Shown here: positions 35,938 through 45,167 of the stretch, piece by piece | Position numbering within the stretch: position 1 is the stretch's first letter | Layout of the letters: each line of letters opens with the position of its first letter | Assembly: GCF_014203535.1 (NCBI RefSeq) | Contig: NZ_JACHJI010000003.1 | Coordinates: 227,707-291,706 of the forward strand | Source of the DNA: Streptomyces griseomycini | Lineage (GTDB): Bacteria > Actinomycetota > Actinomycetes > Streptomycetales > Streptomycetaceae | Length of the DNA stretch: 64,000 nucleotides | Reading direction: 5' to 3' | Notes under the pieces: generated by a model | Seen by the model: the letters and a program-made list of their open reading frames with translations, nothing else | What the model was told of the DNA's origin: nothing | Databases searched by the model: none | Translations under genes and position numbers: made by a program

Positions 35938-35951
35938 ACCGAACAATCGGT
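35938..35951. promoter_or_regulatory. PaaR-like operator upstream of the bkdABC operon
   Basis: ACCGAACAATCGGT, 13 of 14 bases identical to the paaN/paaH site, differing at the central CG (CA here). It lies 59 bp before bkdA and about 100 bp from bkdR. Confidence 0.65.
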
Positions 35952-36010
35952 TGGTGAGGCGCGTCACAGACGCCGCGCCTCCGTCAGCCGTCCCACGAGG
36001 AGGTGCCGTC

Positions 36011-37153
36011 ATGACGGTCATGGAGCAGCGGGGGGCCTACCGGCCGACCCCGCCGCCCGCCTGGCAGCCCCGTACCGACCCCGCGCCGCTGCTGCCCGAC
36101 GCGGAGCCGTACCGCGTGCTCGGCACCGAGGCGGCCGGCGAGGCCGACCCGGAGCTGCTGCGCCGGCTGTACGCGGAGCTGGTGAAGGGCCGCCGCTACA
36201 ACGCGCAGGCCACCGCCCTCACCAAGCAGGGCCGTCTCGCGGTCTACCCCTCCAGCACCGGCCAGGAGGCCTGCGAGGTCGCCGCCGCGCTCGTCCTCCA
36301 GGAACAGGACTGGCTGTTCCCGAGCTACCGCGACACGCTCGCCGTCGTCGCGCGCGGTGTGGACCCCGTCGAGGCCCTCACCCTGCTGCGCGGCGACTGG
36401 CACACCGGCTACGACCCCCACGAGCACCGCGTGGCGCCGCTGAGCACCCCGCTCGCCACCCAGCTGCCGCACGCCGTCGGCCTCGCGCACGCCGCCCGCC
36501 TCAAGGGCGACGACGTGGTCGCGCTCGCCATGGTCGGCGACGGCGGCACCAGCGAGGGCGACTTCCACGAGGCGCTGAACTTCGCCGCCGTCTGGCAGGC
36601 CCCGGTGGTCTTCCTCGTCCAGAACAACGGCTTCGCGATCTCCGTGCCGCTCGCCAAGCAGACCGCGGCCCCGTCGCTGGCCCACAAGGCCGTCGGCTAC
36701 GGCATGCCCGGCCGCCTGGTCGACGGCAACGACGCCGCCGCCGTGCACGAGGTCCTGGCCGACGCCGTACGGCACGCGCGCGCGGGCGGCGGGCCGACCC
36801 TGGTCGAGGCGATCACGTACCGCGTGGAGGCCCACACCAACGCCGACGACGCCACCCGCTACCGCGGCGACGCCGAGGTGGAGACCTGGCGGCAGCACGA
36901 CCCGATCGCGCTGCTGGAGCGGGAGCTCACCGCGCGCGGCCTGCTCGACGAGGACGGCGTCGAGGCCGCCCGCCAGGACGCCGAGACCATGGCCGCCTCC
37001 CTGCGCGCCCACATGAACCAGGACCCGGCGCTCGACCCCATGGACCTCTTCGCCCACGTCTACGCCGAACCCACCCCCCAGCTGCTGGAGCAGCGGGCGC
37101 AGCTGCGGGCGGAGCTGGCGGCCGAGGCCGAGTCGGAAGGGGCGCAGCGATGA
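36011..37153 (+). CDS. bkdA: Branched-chain 2-keto acid dehydrogenase E1 alpha subunit (operon 1)
   Basis: 380 residues, thiamine-diphosphate decarboxylase half with E1 beta. Motifs: YPSSTGQEACEVAAALVL, DWLFPSYRDTLAVVARG, AMVGDGGTSEGDFHEALNFAAVW (ThDP/Mg motif GDG...N), VQNNGFAISVP and YRVEAHTNADDATRYR (phosphorylation-loop region). Makes branched acyl-CoAs, the starters for iso/anteiso fatty acids and polyketides. ATG 36011 behind GAGGAGGTG; stop overlaps bkdB (ATGA). Confidence 0.94.
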   Translation: MTVMEQRGAYRPTPPPAWQPRTDPAPLLPDAEPYRVLGTEAAGEADPELLRRLYAELVKGRRYNAQATALTKQGRLAVYPSSTGQEACEVAAALVLQEQDWLFPSYRDTLAVVARGVDPVEALTLLRGDWHTGYDPHEHRVAPLSTPLATQLPHAVGLAHAARLKGDDVVALAMVGDGGTSEGDFHEALNFAAVWQAPVVFLVQNNGFAISVPLAKQTAAPSLAHKAVGYGMPGRLVDGNDAAAVHEVLADAVRHARAGGGPTLVEAITYRVEAHTNADDATRYRGDAEVETWRQHDPIALLERELTARGLLDEDGVEAARQDAETMAASLRAHMNQDPALDPMDLFAHVYAEPTPQLLEQRAQLRAELAAEAESEGAQR

Positions 37154-38154
37154 CCACCGTCGCCGTCAAGCCGGCCACCATGGCGCAGGCCCTCACGCGC
37201 GCCCTGCGCGACGCCATGGCCGCCGACCCGTCCGTGCACGTCATGGGCGAGGACGTCGGCACCCTCGGCGGCGTCTTCCGCATCACCGACGGACTCGCGA
37301 AGGAGTTCGGCGAGGACCGCTGCACGGACACCCCGCTGGCCGAGGCGGGCATCCTCGGCACGGCCGTCGGCATGGCGATGTACGGGCTGCGCCCGGTCGT
37401 GGAGATGCAGTTCGACGCCTTCGCCTACCCGGCGTTCGAGCAGCTGGTCTCGCACGTCGCGAAGATGCGCAACCGCACGCGCGGGAGGATGCCCCTGCCG
37501 CTCACCGTCCGGATCCCCTACGGCGGCGGCATCGGCGGCGTCGAGCACCACAGCGACGCCTCCGAGGCGTACTACACGGCGACCCCCGGTCTCCACGTCG
37601 TCACGCCCGCGACCGTCGCGGACGCCTACGGGCTGCTGCGCGCCGCCATCGCCTCCGACGACCCGGTCGTCTTCCTCGAGCCCAAGCGCCTGTACTGGTC
37701 CAAGGACTCCTGGAACCCCGAGGAGCCCGCGCCCGTTGAACCGATAGGCCGTGCGGTGGTGCGGCGCTCGGGGCGGAGCGCCACGCTCATCACGTACGGG
37801 CCGTCCGTACCCGTCTGCATGGAGGCGGCCGAGGCGGCCCGGGCCGAGGGCTGGGACCTCGAAGTCGTCGATCTGCGCTCCCTGGTGCCGTTCGACGACG
37901 AGACGGTGTGCGCCTCGGTGCGGCGGACGGGACGCGCGGTCGTCGTCCACGAATCGGGTGGCTTCGGCGGTCCGGGCGGGGAGATCGCGGCCCGGGTCAC
38001 GGAGCGCTGCTTCCACCACCTGGAGGCACCGGTGCTGCGCGTGGCCGGGTTCGACGTCCCGTATCCGCCGCCGATGCTGGAGCGCCACCACCTGCCCGGC
38101 GTGGACCGGATCCTGGACGCCGTGGGGCGCCTGCAGTGGGAGGCCGAGAGCTGA
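37150..38154 (+). CDS. bkdB: Branched-chain 2-keto acid dehydrogenase E1 beta subunit (operon 1)
   Basis: 334 residues. Transketolase-like pyrimidine domain with VMGEDVGTLGGVFRITDGL, TPLAEAGILGTAVGMAMYGLRPV, and VRIPYGGGIGGVEHHSD, followed by the transketolase C domain (LITYGPSV, EVVDLRSLVPFDDETV, GGEIAARVTERCFHHLEAPV). Forms the alpha2beta2 E1. Its stop overlaps the bkdC start (TGATG). Confidence 0.94.
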   Translation: MTTVAVKPATMAQALTRALRDAMAADPSVHVMGEDVGTLGGVFRITDGLAKEFGEDRCTDTPLAEAGILGTAVGMAMYGLRPVVEMQFDAFAYPAFEQLVSHVAKMRNRTRGRMPLPLTVRIPYGGGIGGVEHHSDASEAYYTATPGLHVVTPATVADAYGLLRAAIASDDPVVFLEPKRLYWSKDSWNPEEPAPVEPIGRAVVRRSGRSATLITYGPSVPVCMEAAEAARAEGWDLEVVDLRSLVPFDDETVCASVRRTGRAVVVHESGGFGGPGGEIAARVTERCFHHLEAPVLRVAGFDVPYPPPMLERHHLPGVDRILDAVGRLQWEAES

Positions 38155-39587
38155 TGGCACAGGTGCTGGAGTTCAAGCTCCCCGACCTCGGTGAGGGACT
38201 CACCGAGGCGGAGATCGTGCGCTGGCTGGTCGAGGTCGGCGACGTCGTCACCGTCGACCAGCCGGTCGTCGAGGTCGAGACGGCCAAGGCCATGGTGGAG
38301 GTGCCCTGCCCCTACGGCGGCGTGGTCACCGCCCGCTTCGGCGCGGAGGGCACGGAACTGCCCGTCGGCGCCCCGTTGCTGACGGTGGCGGTCGGCGAGC
38401 CGGCCGACGGCCGCCCGGCGGGGGAGACGAACGCCTCCGCCGCCCGCACCGAGGGCTCCCGGACGGAGGGCTCCCGCACCGAGGGTTCGGGCAACGTCCT
38501 GGTCGGCTACGGCACGTCGGAGGCACCGGCCCGGCGCCGCCGGGTGCGCCCGCAGCCGCCGGCGCCCGCCGCGCCCGCGGTGAGCGGACGGCACCGGACG
38601 GACCGGACGGACCGGACGGACCAAGGGCTGCCCGTTGCCGACGGGAAGCCCGTCACCGGGGCGGCGCAGGACGGCCCCGTCCCCGTCATCTCCCCCCTGG
38701 TGCGCAGGCTGGCCCGGCAGAACGGCCTGGACCTGCGGGAGCTGACGGGTTCCGGGCCCGACGGACTGATCCTGCGGGCGGACGTGGAGTACGCGCTGCG
38801 GGCCGCCGCCGCACAGGGCCGTACGGACCGGACGGCCGACGAGCCGCAGCGGCAGGCGGCGCGGACCCGGCCGGTCCCCGCGGCCGCGGGGACCGGCCGG
38901 ACCACCCGCGTCCCCCTCAAGGGCATCCGCGGCGCCGTCGCCGACAAGCTCTCCCGCAGCCGCACCGAGATACCGGACGCGACCTGCTGGGTGGACGCCG
39001 ACGCGACCGAACTGATGCGCGCGCGGGCCGCGATGAACGCGTCCGGCGGGCCGAAGATCTCCGTGCTCGCCCTGCTGGCCCGGATCTGCACGGCCGCGCT
39101 GGCCCGCTTCCCCGAGCTCAACTCCTCGGTGGACACGGAGGCCAGGGAGATCGTCCAGTACGCGGACGTGCACCTCGGGTTCGCCGCGCAGACCGACCGG
39201 GGGCTCGTCGTCCCCGTCGTCCGGGACGCGCACGCGCGGGACGCGGAGTCGCTGACCGCGGAGTTCGCCCGGCTGACCGAGGCGGCCCGGGCCGGGACGC
39301 TGACGCCCGCGGACCTCACGGGCGGCACCTTCACGCTGAACAACTACGGCGTCTTCGGCGTCGACGGCTCCACACCGATCGTCAACCACCCCGAGGCCGC
39401 CATGCTCGGTGTCGGCCGCATCGTCCCCAAGCCGTGGGTGCACGAGGGCGAGCTGGCCGTCCGGCAGGTCGTGCAGCTCTCGCTCACCTTCGACCACCGG
39501 GTCTGCGACGGCGGCACGGCAGGGGGCTTCCTGCGGTACGTGGCGGACTGCGTGGAACAACCGGCGGTGCTGCTGCGGACGCTGTGA
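38154..39587 (+). CDS. bkdC: Dihydrolipoamide acyltransferase E2 (operon 1)
   Basis: 477 residues: lipoyl domain (about 1-80) with the lipoyl-lysine in VETAKAMVEV; linker with three RTEGS repeats and an RTDRTD run; E3/E1-binding domain (about 178-215, ISPLVRRLARQNGLDLRELTGSGPDG); catalytic domain ending with active-site DHRVCDGG (His-Asp). It transfers the branched acyl group to CoA. The E3 lipoamide dehydrogenase is not in the window. ATG overlaps bkdB. Confidence 0.94.
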   Translation: MAQVLEFKLPDLGEGLTEAEIVRWLVEVGDVVTVDQPVVEVETAKAMVEVPCPYGGVVTARFGAEGTELPVGAPLLTVAVGEPADGRPAGETNASAARTEGSRTEGSRTEGSGNVLVGYGTSEAPARRRRVRPQPPAPAAPAVSGRHRTDRTDRTDQGLPVADGKPVTGAAQDGPVPVISPLVRRLARQNGLDLRELTGSGPDGLILRADVEYALRAAAAQGRTDRTADEPQRQAARTRPVPAAAGTGRTTRVPLKGIRGAVADKLSRSRTEIPDATCWVDADATELMRARAAMNASGGPKISVLALLARICTAALARFPELNSSVDTEAREIVQYADVHLGFAAQTDRGLVVPVVRDAHARDAESLTAEFARLTEAARAGTLTPADLTGGTFTLNNYGVFGVDGSTPIVNHPEAAMLGVGRIVPKPWVHEGELAVRQVVQLSLTFDHRVCDGGTAGGFLRYVADCVEQPAVLLRTL

Positions 39588-39650
39588 TCCCCGCAGTTCC
39601 GACCCTGCCCCCGTGTTCCTCGTGATCGCGGGGGCACGCATACTCGAGGG

Positions 39651-40643
39651 GTGACCGAGTTCGAGGACTCCGAGGACCCCGACGATCCCGGCGCCGGTGC
39701 CGATCCCGCACGGAGGCCGATGCCCGTCGCGGGCGGCGCCGCGTACGACGCCGTCGTGCTCGCCGGTGGCGCCGCCCGGCGGCTCGGGGGCGCGGACAAG
39801 CCCGGGGTGCGGGTGGGCGGACGGGCGCTGCTCGACCGGGTGCTCGCGGCCTGTGCCGACGCCCGGGCCACGGTGGTCGTCGCCGATCCCCGGCCCACCG
39901 CGCGGCCCGTCGTCTGGACCCGCGAGGAACCGCCGGGCGGCGGACCGCTCGCCGCGCTCGACGCCGGACTCCGGCGCACCACGGCGGACCACGTCGTCCT
40001 GCTCTCCGCCGACCTGCCGTTCCTCGGCCGGCACACCGTCGAAGGGCTGCGGGACGCCCTCCGCCGCTCCACGGCCGACGGCGTGGTGCTGACCGACGCC
40101 GACGGCCGGGACCAACCGCTCGTGGCGGTGTACCGGAGCCCGGCCCTGCGCCGTGGACTGACCGCGCTCATCGACCGGCACGGCGCCCTGACCGGGCTGC
40201 CCCTGCGCCGGCTGACCGCCTCGCTCGACCTCACCCGCATCACCGACCCGGTGGCGTCCTTCGACTGCGACACCTGGGACGACATCGCCACCGCCAGGGC
40301 ACGTATCAGGGAGCATGGGCACGTGTTGGATGAATGGATCTCCGCAGTCAAGGACGAGCTGGGCATCGACCTGGACGTCGACACGGGCGTGCTGCTCGAC
40401 CTCGCCCGCGACGCCGCCCACGGTGTGGCCAGGCCCGCCGCGCCGCTGACCACCTTCCTCGTCGGCTACGCGGCCGCGCGGGCGGACGGTGACCGGGAGG
40501 CCGTCGCCGAGGCCGCCCGCAAGGCCGCCGCCCTCGCGCTGCGCTGGGCGGACGAGGAGGCCGCCGGCACCACGTCCACCGGCACCGGGGCCCCCGACGC
40601 CGCGCCGGACACGACCCCCGACACCCGCCCGGACGCGGGATGA
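39651..40643 (+). CDS. MobA-like nucleotidyltransferase fused to DUF6457
   Basis: 330 residues. N-terminal NTP-transferase domain (about 28-220) with AVVLAGGAARRLGGADKPGVRVGG (nucleotide loop and Lys), VLLSADLPFL and DCDTWDDIA, as in molybdopterin guanylyltransferase. The C-terminal part (about 223-300, LDEWISAVKDELGIDLDVDTGVLLDLARDAAHGVARPAAPLTTFLVG) matches DUF6457 as I remember it; the tail is Thr/Asp/Pro-rich. GTG 39651 lies 6 nt after CATACT, so translation may be leaderless. Overlaps moeA by ATGA. Role: molybdenum cofactor guanylylation is likely. Confidence 0.85.
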   Translation: MTEFEDSEDPDDPGAGADPARRPMPVAGGAAYDAVVLAGGAARRLGGADKPGVRVGGRALLDRVLAACADARATVVVADPRPTARPVVWTREEPPGGGPLAALDAGLRRTTADHVVLLSADLPFLGRHTVEGLRDALRRSTADGVVLTDADGRDQPLVAVYRSPALRRGLTALIDRHGALTGLPLRRLTASLDLTRITDPVASFDCDTWDDIATARARIREHGHVLDEWISAVKDELGIDLDVDTGVLLDLARDAAHGVARPAAPLTTFLVGYAAARADGDREAVAEAARKAAALALRWADEEAAGTTSTGTGAPDAAPDTTPDTRPDAG

Positions 40644-42034
40644 CCGCGCATGCCACCCGGGCCGACGAGGACGCCGACGACCTCGACGTCGAGGAGGCGC
40701 TCGCTCTCGTGAAGGAAAACCCCGGACGCACACCCGGCGACCACGCGCCGAACGACCGGTCCCCCGGCGGCGAGCGCCCCGACGCCCCCCACCGCCACCG
40801 GGCCACCGACTGGACCGAGGCCCGCGCCGTCGCCGAGCGCGCCGCCCGCCACGGCCGCGGCGGCGGCCGCGCCGGATATCTGACCCCGGTGGCCGTGCCC
40901 CTGGCCTCGGCCCTCGGCCTCACCCTGGCCGCTCCCCTCATGGCCCTCACCGACCTGCCCTCCTTCGACACCTCGGCGATGGACGGATGGGCGGTCTCCG
41001 GACCGGGCCCCTGGGACGTACGGGACGAGGGCGTGCTCGCCGGGCACGCCGAGCACGCCCCGCTCACCGACGGCGAGGCCGTCCGCATCGCCACCGGCGC
41101 CCGTATCCCCCCCGACACCACCGCCGTGCTCCGCAGCGAGCACGGGCGCACCGACGCCACGGGCCGGCTGCACGTCACCGCGGACGCCGGTGCGCCGCAC
41201 ACGGTCACGCACGGCCAGGACATCCGCCCCCGCGGCCAGGAGTGCCGCAGCGGGGACCAACTGCTGCCCGTCGGCACCCTGGTGACCCCGGCCGTCCTGG
41301 GCATGGCCGCGGCCGCCGGGTACGACACGCTCAGCACCGTCCCCCGCCCCCGCGCCGACGTGTTCGTCCTCGGCGACGAACTGCTGAGCGAGGGCCTGCC
41401 GCACGACGGGCTGATCCGGGACGCACTCGGCCCGATGCTGCCGCCCTGGCTGCGCGCGCTCGGCGCCGAGGTCACCGCCGTCCGTCGGGTCGGTGACGAC
41501 GAGGACGCGCTGTACGAGGCGCTCACGGCGTCCGACGCGGAGGTCGTCGTCACCACCGGCGGCACCGCCGCCGGCCCGGTCGACCACGTCCACCCCACGC
41601 TGCGCCGCATCGGTGCCGACCTCCTGGTGGACGGCGTCAAGGTGCGCCCCGGCCACCCCATGCTGCTGGCCCGCACCAAGGAGGACCAGCACCTCGTCGG
41701 TCTGCCCGGCAACCCCCTCGCCGCCGTCTCCGGCCTGCTCACGCTCGCCGAGCCCCTGCTGCGGACCCTCGGTGCCCGCCCCGCCCCGGAGCCGTACGCG
41801 CTCCCCCTGCGGGACGCGGTGCAGGGGCACCCGTACGACACCCGGCTCGTTCCCGTCTCCCTGCGCGGCGACCTGGCCCTGCCGCTGCTCTACAACGGCC
41901 CGGCCATGCTGCGCGGCATCGCGGCGGCCGACGCGCTCGCCGTCGTGCCTCCGGGCGGCACACGGCCCGGCCAGGAGGCGGAACTGCTCGACCTGCCCTG
42001 GGCGACCGGGGGAATCGGGGTGTGTTTCACGTGA
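40640..42034 (+). CDS. moeA: Molybdopterin molybdenumtransferase MoeA
   Basis: 464 residues. A non-standard leader of about 65 residues precedes the MoeA core: FDTSAMDGWAV, VRIATGARIPPDTTAVLRSEH, GQDIRPRGQE, the MoCF-binding block VVVTTGGTAAGPVDHVHPTL, and MLLARTKEDQHLVGLPGNPLAAVS. MoeA inserts molybdate into adenylylated molybdopterin. Its last codons lie inside the parS palindrome, which supplies the TGA stop (42032-42034). Confidence 0.93.
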   Translation: MTAHATRADEDADDLDVEEALALVKENPGRTPGDHAPNDRSPGGERPDAPHRHRATDWTEARAVAERAARHGRGGGRAGYLTPVAVPLASALGLTLAAPLMALTDLPSFDTSAMDGWAVSGPGPWDVRDEGVLAGHAEHAPLTDGEAVRIATGARIPPDTTAVLRSEHGRTDATGRLHVTADAGAPHTVTHGQDIRPRGQECRSGDQLLPVGTLVTPAVLGMAAAAGYDTLSTVPRPRADVFVLGDELLSEGLPHDGLIRDALGPMLPPWLRALGAEVTAVRRVGDDEDALYEALTASDAEVVVTTGGTAAGPVDHVHPTLRRIGADLLVDGVKVRPGHPMLLARTKEDQHLVGLPGNPLAAVSGLLTLAEPLLRTLGARPAPEPYALPLRDAVQGHPYDTRLVPVSLRGDLALPLLYNGPAMLRGIAAADALAVVPPGGTRPGQEAELLDLPWATGGIGVCFT

Positions 42035-43131
42035 AACTTCCGGGCCAGGACGCCATCGCTCGCCAGGCGGACGAACACCTGGTGACCCATCGGGTGAAAC
42101 TCCCGAGGAAGATGGTGGAGCATCCGATCCGCCAGGTCACCAAACGTCTGTCGCTGGCTCTGGTGGTGCTCGTGGTGACGGCGTTCGTCGTGTACGTCGA
42201 CCGCGAGGGGTACAACGACAACTCCGACACCTCCCTCGATCTCCTCGACTCCTTCTACTACGCGACCGTCACCCTCTCCACCACCGGCTACGGCGACATC
42301 ACGCCGGTCAGTGACAGCGCCCGTCTCACCAACATCTTCGTCATCACGCCGCTGCGCGTGCTGTTCCTGATCATCCTGGTCGGCACCACCCTCGAGGCCC
42401 TCACCGAACGCACCCGGGAGGAGTGGCGACTGAACCGCTGGAGGTCCACGTTGCGCGATCACACCGTCGTCGTCGGGTTCGGCACCAAGGGCAGGTCCGC
42501 GATCAAGACCGTCTGCGCGACGGGGCTGAGGAAGGAAATGGTCGTGGTGGTCGATCCCAGCGCGAAGGCGATCGACGCGGCCGCGGCGGACGGCTACGCG
42601 GGCGTGATAGGGGACGCCACGCGCAGCGAGGTGCTGAAGCGGGCCGAGGTGCACAAGGCACGGCAGATCATCATCGCGACACAGCGCGACGACACGGCCG
42701 TCCTCGTGACGCTGACGGCGCGCCAGCTCAACCGGGGCGCGAAGATCGTGGCCGCGGTGCGCGAGGAGGAGAACGCCCCACTGCTGAAGCAGTCGGGTGC
42801 CGACGCGGTCATCACCAGCGCCAGCGCCGCCGGACGGCTGCTCGGCCTCTCGGTGCTCAGCCCCTCGGCCGGCATGGTGATGGAGGACCTCATCCAGCAG
42901 GGCAGCGGACTCGACATCGTCGAACGGCCGGTCATAAAGGCCGAGGTGGGCAGGACGCCCCGCGAGACGAACGACCTGGTGGTGAGCGTCGTCCGCGGGC
43001 ACCGGGTGCTCGGTTACGACGATCCGGACGTCGGGAAGCTGGAACTGACGGACCGGTTGATCACGATCGTGCGGGCGACGCCGGGCACGCAGGTCGCGCC
43101 CGACATCCGCCCGCTCCCCCGCAGCCAGTGA
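42022..43131 (+). CDS. Two-helix potassium channel with RCK (TrkA) domains
   Basis: 369 residues. Two membrane helices (about 44-60 and 104-123) flank a pore loop with the selectivity filter TTGYGD (87-92). The cytoplasmic RCK_N domain begins with VVVGFGTKGRSA (dinucleotide-binding GxGxxG-like) and an RCK_C domain ends the protein. A ligand-gated K+ channel like MthK. GTG 42022 is chosen; GTG 42031, three codons later and inside parS, is equally possible. Overlaps the moeA 3' end by 13 bp. Confidence 0.9.
   Translation: MFHVKLPGQDAIARQADEHLVTHRVKLPRKMVEHPIRQVTKRLSLALVVLVVTAFVVYVDREGYNDNSDTSLDLLDSFYYATVTLSTTGYGDITPVSDSARLTNIFVITPLRVLFLIILVGTTLEALTERTREEWRLNRWRSTLRDHTVVVGFGTKGRSAIKTVCATGLRKEMVVVVDPSAKAIDAAAADGYAGVIGDATRSEVLKRAEVHKARQIIIATQRDDTAVLVTLTARQLNRGAKIVAAVREEENAPLLKQSGADAVITSASAAGRLLGLSVLSPSAGMVMEDLIQQGSGLDIVERPVIKAEVGRTPRETNDLVVSVVRGHRVLGYDDPDVGKLELTDRLITIVRATPGTQVAPDIRPLPRSQ
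42024..42037. other. parS centromere-like site
   Basis: GTTTCACGTGAAAC, the perfect 14-bp palindromic ParB-binding core; with T at 42023 it matches 15 of 16 bases of TGTTTCACGTGAAACA. Streptomyces carries about twenty such sites around oriC, used for chromosome segregation in sporulating hyphae. Only one copy was found in this window. Confidence 0.92.
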
Positions 43132-43140
43132 CCCCCGGGG

Positions 43141-43989
43141 CTACTTGCGGTTGTACAGCCGCATCGTGATCGGCCCGAAGACCAGCACGAACAGGCCGGC
43201 CCACCCCAGCGACCAGGCGATCTCGTCCGCCGGCCAGTCGCCCGCCATCAGTCCGCGCACCGCGGACGCGAGGTGGGTGACGGGGCTGTTGTTGACGAAC
43301 GCCTGGAGCCAGCCCGGCATGGTCCTCGGGTCGACGAAGACGTTGGACAGGAAGGTGAGGGGGAAGATCACCATCATGCTGACGCCCATCACCGACTTCT
43401 CGGTGCGCAGCATGAGCCCGAACATCGTCCAGATCCACGAGAACGCGAACGAGAAGAGCACCAGCAGCGCGATGCCGGCGAGCACGCCGGCGACCCCGCC
43501 GTCGGGGCGGTAGCCGAGGATCAGGCCGACGGTCAGCATCACGACGGACGCGATGGTGTAGCGCAGGGCGTCGCCGAGCAGGTAGCCGACCATCGTCGAC
43601 GGCCGCCAGATCGGCAGGCTGCGGAACCGGTCGAAGACGCCCTTCTCGATGTCCGTGTTGACCGAGACACCGGTGTACATCGTGATCATCACGACCGACA
43701 TCACCAGGATGCCCGGCAGCAGGAACTGGATGTACTCCTTCGGCGACCCGGCCAGCGCCCCGCCGAACAGGTACGTGTACATCAGCACCATCATGATCGG
43801 GAACGCGGTGACGTCGAAGAGCTGCTCCGGTACGTGCTTGATCTTCAGGACCGCGCGCCAGCCGAAGGTCAGCGAGGCGGACCAGGCGCTGGGCCGGGGC
43901 GGGCGCTCCTTGGTGACCAGCAGCTCGGCGAGGGAGTCGGTACTGACCGGGGCGAGTTCGGTGCTCTCGGTGGTCGTCGCGGTGCTCAT
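43141..43989 (-). CDS. ABC-2 type transporter permease (DrrB family)
   Basis: 282 residues: cytoplasmic leader of about 45 residues, then six membrane helices. Blocks: [44 protein letters not shown] and [32 protein letters not shown], all typical of daunorubicin-resistance type exporters. ATG overlaps the ATPase stop (ATGA). Substrate unknown; no biosynthetic genes are near. Confidence 0.92.
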   Translation of the reverse strand: MSTATTTESTELAPVSTDSLAELLVTKERPPRPSAWSASLTFGWRAVLKIKHVPEQLFDVTAFPIMMVLMYTYLFGGALAGSPKEYIQFLLPGILVMSVVMITMYTGVSVNTDIEKGVFDRFRSLPIWRPSTMVGYLLGDALRYTIASVVMLTVGLILGYRPDGGVAGVLAGIALLVLFSFAFSWIWTMFGLMLRTEKSVMGVSMMVIFPLTFLSNVFVDPRTMPGWLQAFVNNSPVTHLASAVRGLMAGDWPADEIAWSLGWAGLFVLVFGPITMRLYNRK

Positions 43990-45026
43990 GCAGCCACCTC
44001 GTCCTTCGGGTCGTGGGAGTGGTCGGAGCCGGCACCGGGGCCGGAGCCGGACGTGCGGGTGTCGTGGCCGGTGAGGGCGAGGAAGACCTCGTCCAGACTG
44101 GGCTGGCCGAGGGAGAAGTTGTCGACGGTGATGCCGGCCCGGGCCAGTTCGCTCAGCGCGCGGGCGGCCTGCTCGGCGGCGGTGTCGTGGCTCGCGGCCG
44201 CACCGAGGCGGGCGGTCAGCGCCACCGGGTCGGGTTCGGCCTGCACCTGGGCGTCGAGGGCGCGGCGCAGCAGGTCCGCGGCGAGCGGCCGTTGCTCCGG
44301 ATCCCGCAGCCTCAGGTGGACGGAGCCGGCGCCGACGGACGCCTTCAGCTCGCCCTTGGTGCCCTCGGCGATCACCCTGCCGTGGTCGATGACGGCGATC
44401 CGGGACGCCAGCTGGTCGGCCTCGTCCAGGTACTGCGTGGTCAGCAGCACGGTCGTGCCCTGTGCGACGACCGCGCGCACGATGTCCCACACCTGGTTGC
44501 GGCTGCGCGGATCCAGCCCGGTCGTCGGCTCGTCGAGGAACAGCAGGTCGGGGGTGTTGAGGATGGACGCGGCGATGTCGATCCGGCGCCGCATGCCGCC
44601 GGAGTAGTGCTTGACCTGCTTCCCGGCCGCGTCCGTGAGCCCGAAGGCCTCCAGGAGCTGGGCGGCACGGCTGCGGGCGGCGGGCTTGCGGTGCCCCAGC
44701 AGCCGGCCCAGCAGCACCAGGTTCTCGGTGCCGGTGAGGTCCTCGTCCACGGACGCGTACTGCCCGGTGAGGCTCACCCGGCCGCGCACCTCGTCGGCCT
44801 CGCGCACGATGTCGTGACCGAAGACATGGGCCTCGCCGCCGTCCGGCCGCAGGAGGGTGGCGAGCATCTTCACGGTGGTGGTCTTGCCGGCGCCGTTCGG
44901 TCCGAGGACCCCGTACACCGTGCCGGCCGGTACGGTGAGGTCCACTCCGTCGACGGCCCGTGTCTCACCGAAGGTCTTGACCAGGCCGGCGGTCTCGATC
45001 GCCAAGCCGGACGTCTGGGTGCTCAT
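43986..45026 (-). CDS. ABC transporter ATPase (DrrA family)
   Basis: 346 residues from ATG 45026 with GGAAGGAC upstream. Walker [11 protein letters not shown], signature [10 protein letters not shown], Walker [14 protein letters not shown]-loop region [11 protein letters not shown]. The C-terminal DrrA-type domain ([20 protein letters not shown]) and a Ser/Gly/Asp-rich tail follow. It drives the permease encoded downstream. Confidence 0.93.
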   Translation of the reverse strand: MSTQTSGLAIETAGLVKTFGETRAVDGVDLTVPAGTVYGVLGPNGAGKTTTVKMLATLLRPDGGEAHVFGHDIVREADEVRGRVSLTGQYASVDEDLTGTENLVLLGRLLGHRKPAARSRAAQLLEAFGLTDAAGKQVKHYSGGMRRRIDIAASILNTPDLLFLDEPTTGLDPRSRNQVWDIVRAVVAQGTTVLLTTQYLDEADQLASRIAVIDHGRVIAEGTKGELKASVGAGSVHLRLRDPEQRPLAADLLRRALDAQVQAEPDPVALTARLGAAASHDTAAEQAARALSELARAGITVDNFSLGQPSLDEVFLALTGHDTRTSGSGPGAGSDHSHDPKDEVAA

Positions 45027-45167
45027 GCGTCGGGTCCTTCCGCGTGCGTGGGCTACGCAGGGGGAGACTCCCACCGTCCCGCGAACTCATCGCCCCCGCA
45101 CACGGATTTCCCGCGAACCGGCCCGACGGCCGAGGGGACCCCGCTCCCCAGGAGTACCGTCCCCCTC

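Noticed and set aside
37626..40733. 1035-codon open frame antisense to the first bkd operon and the MobA-like gene
   Set aside because: Arg/Gly/Val/Asp-rich composition without any domain, opposite to genes with clear motifs; long shadow frames are normal at this GC content.
40747..40760. GCCGAACGACCGGT, one mismatch to the PaaR-type motif
   Set aside because: Lies inside moeA coding DNA and is not palindromic at the first base; expected by chance in GC-rich sequence.
43141..45026. DrrAB-like exporter as sign of a biosynthetic gene cluster
   Set aside because: No polyketide, peptide or terpene synthesis genes nearby; such exporters are common as isolated pairs.
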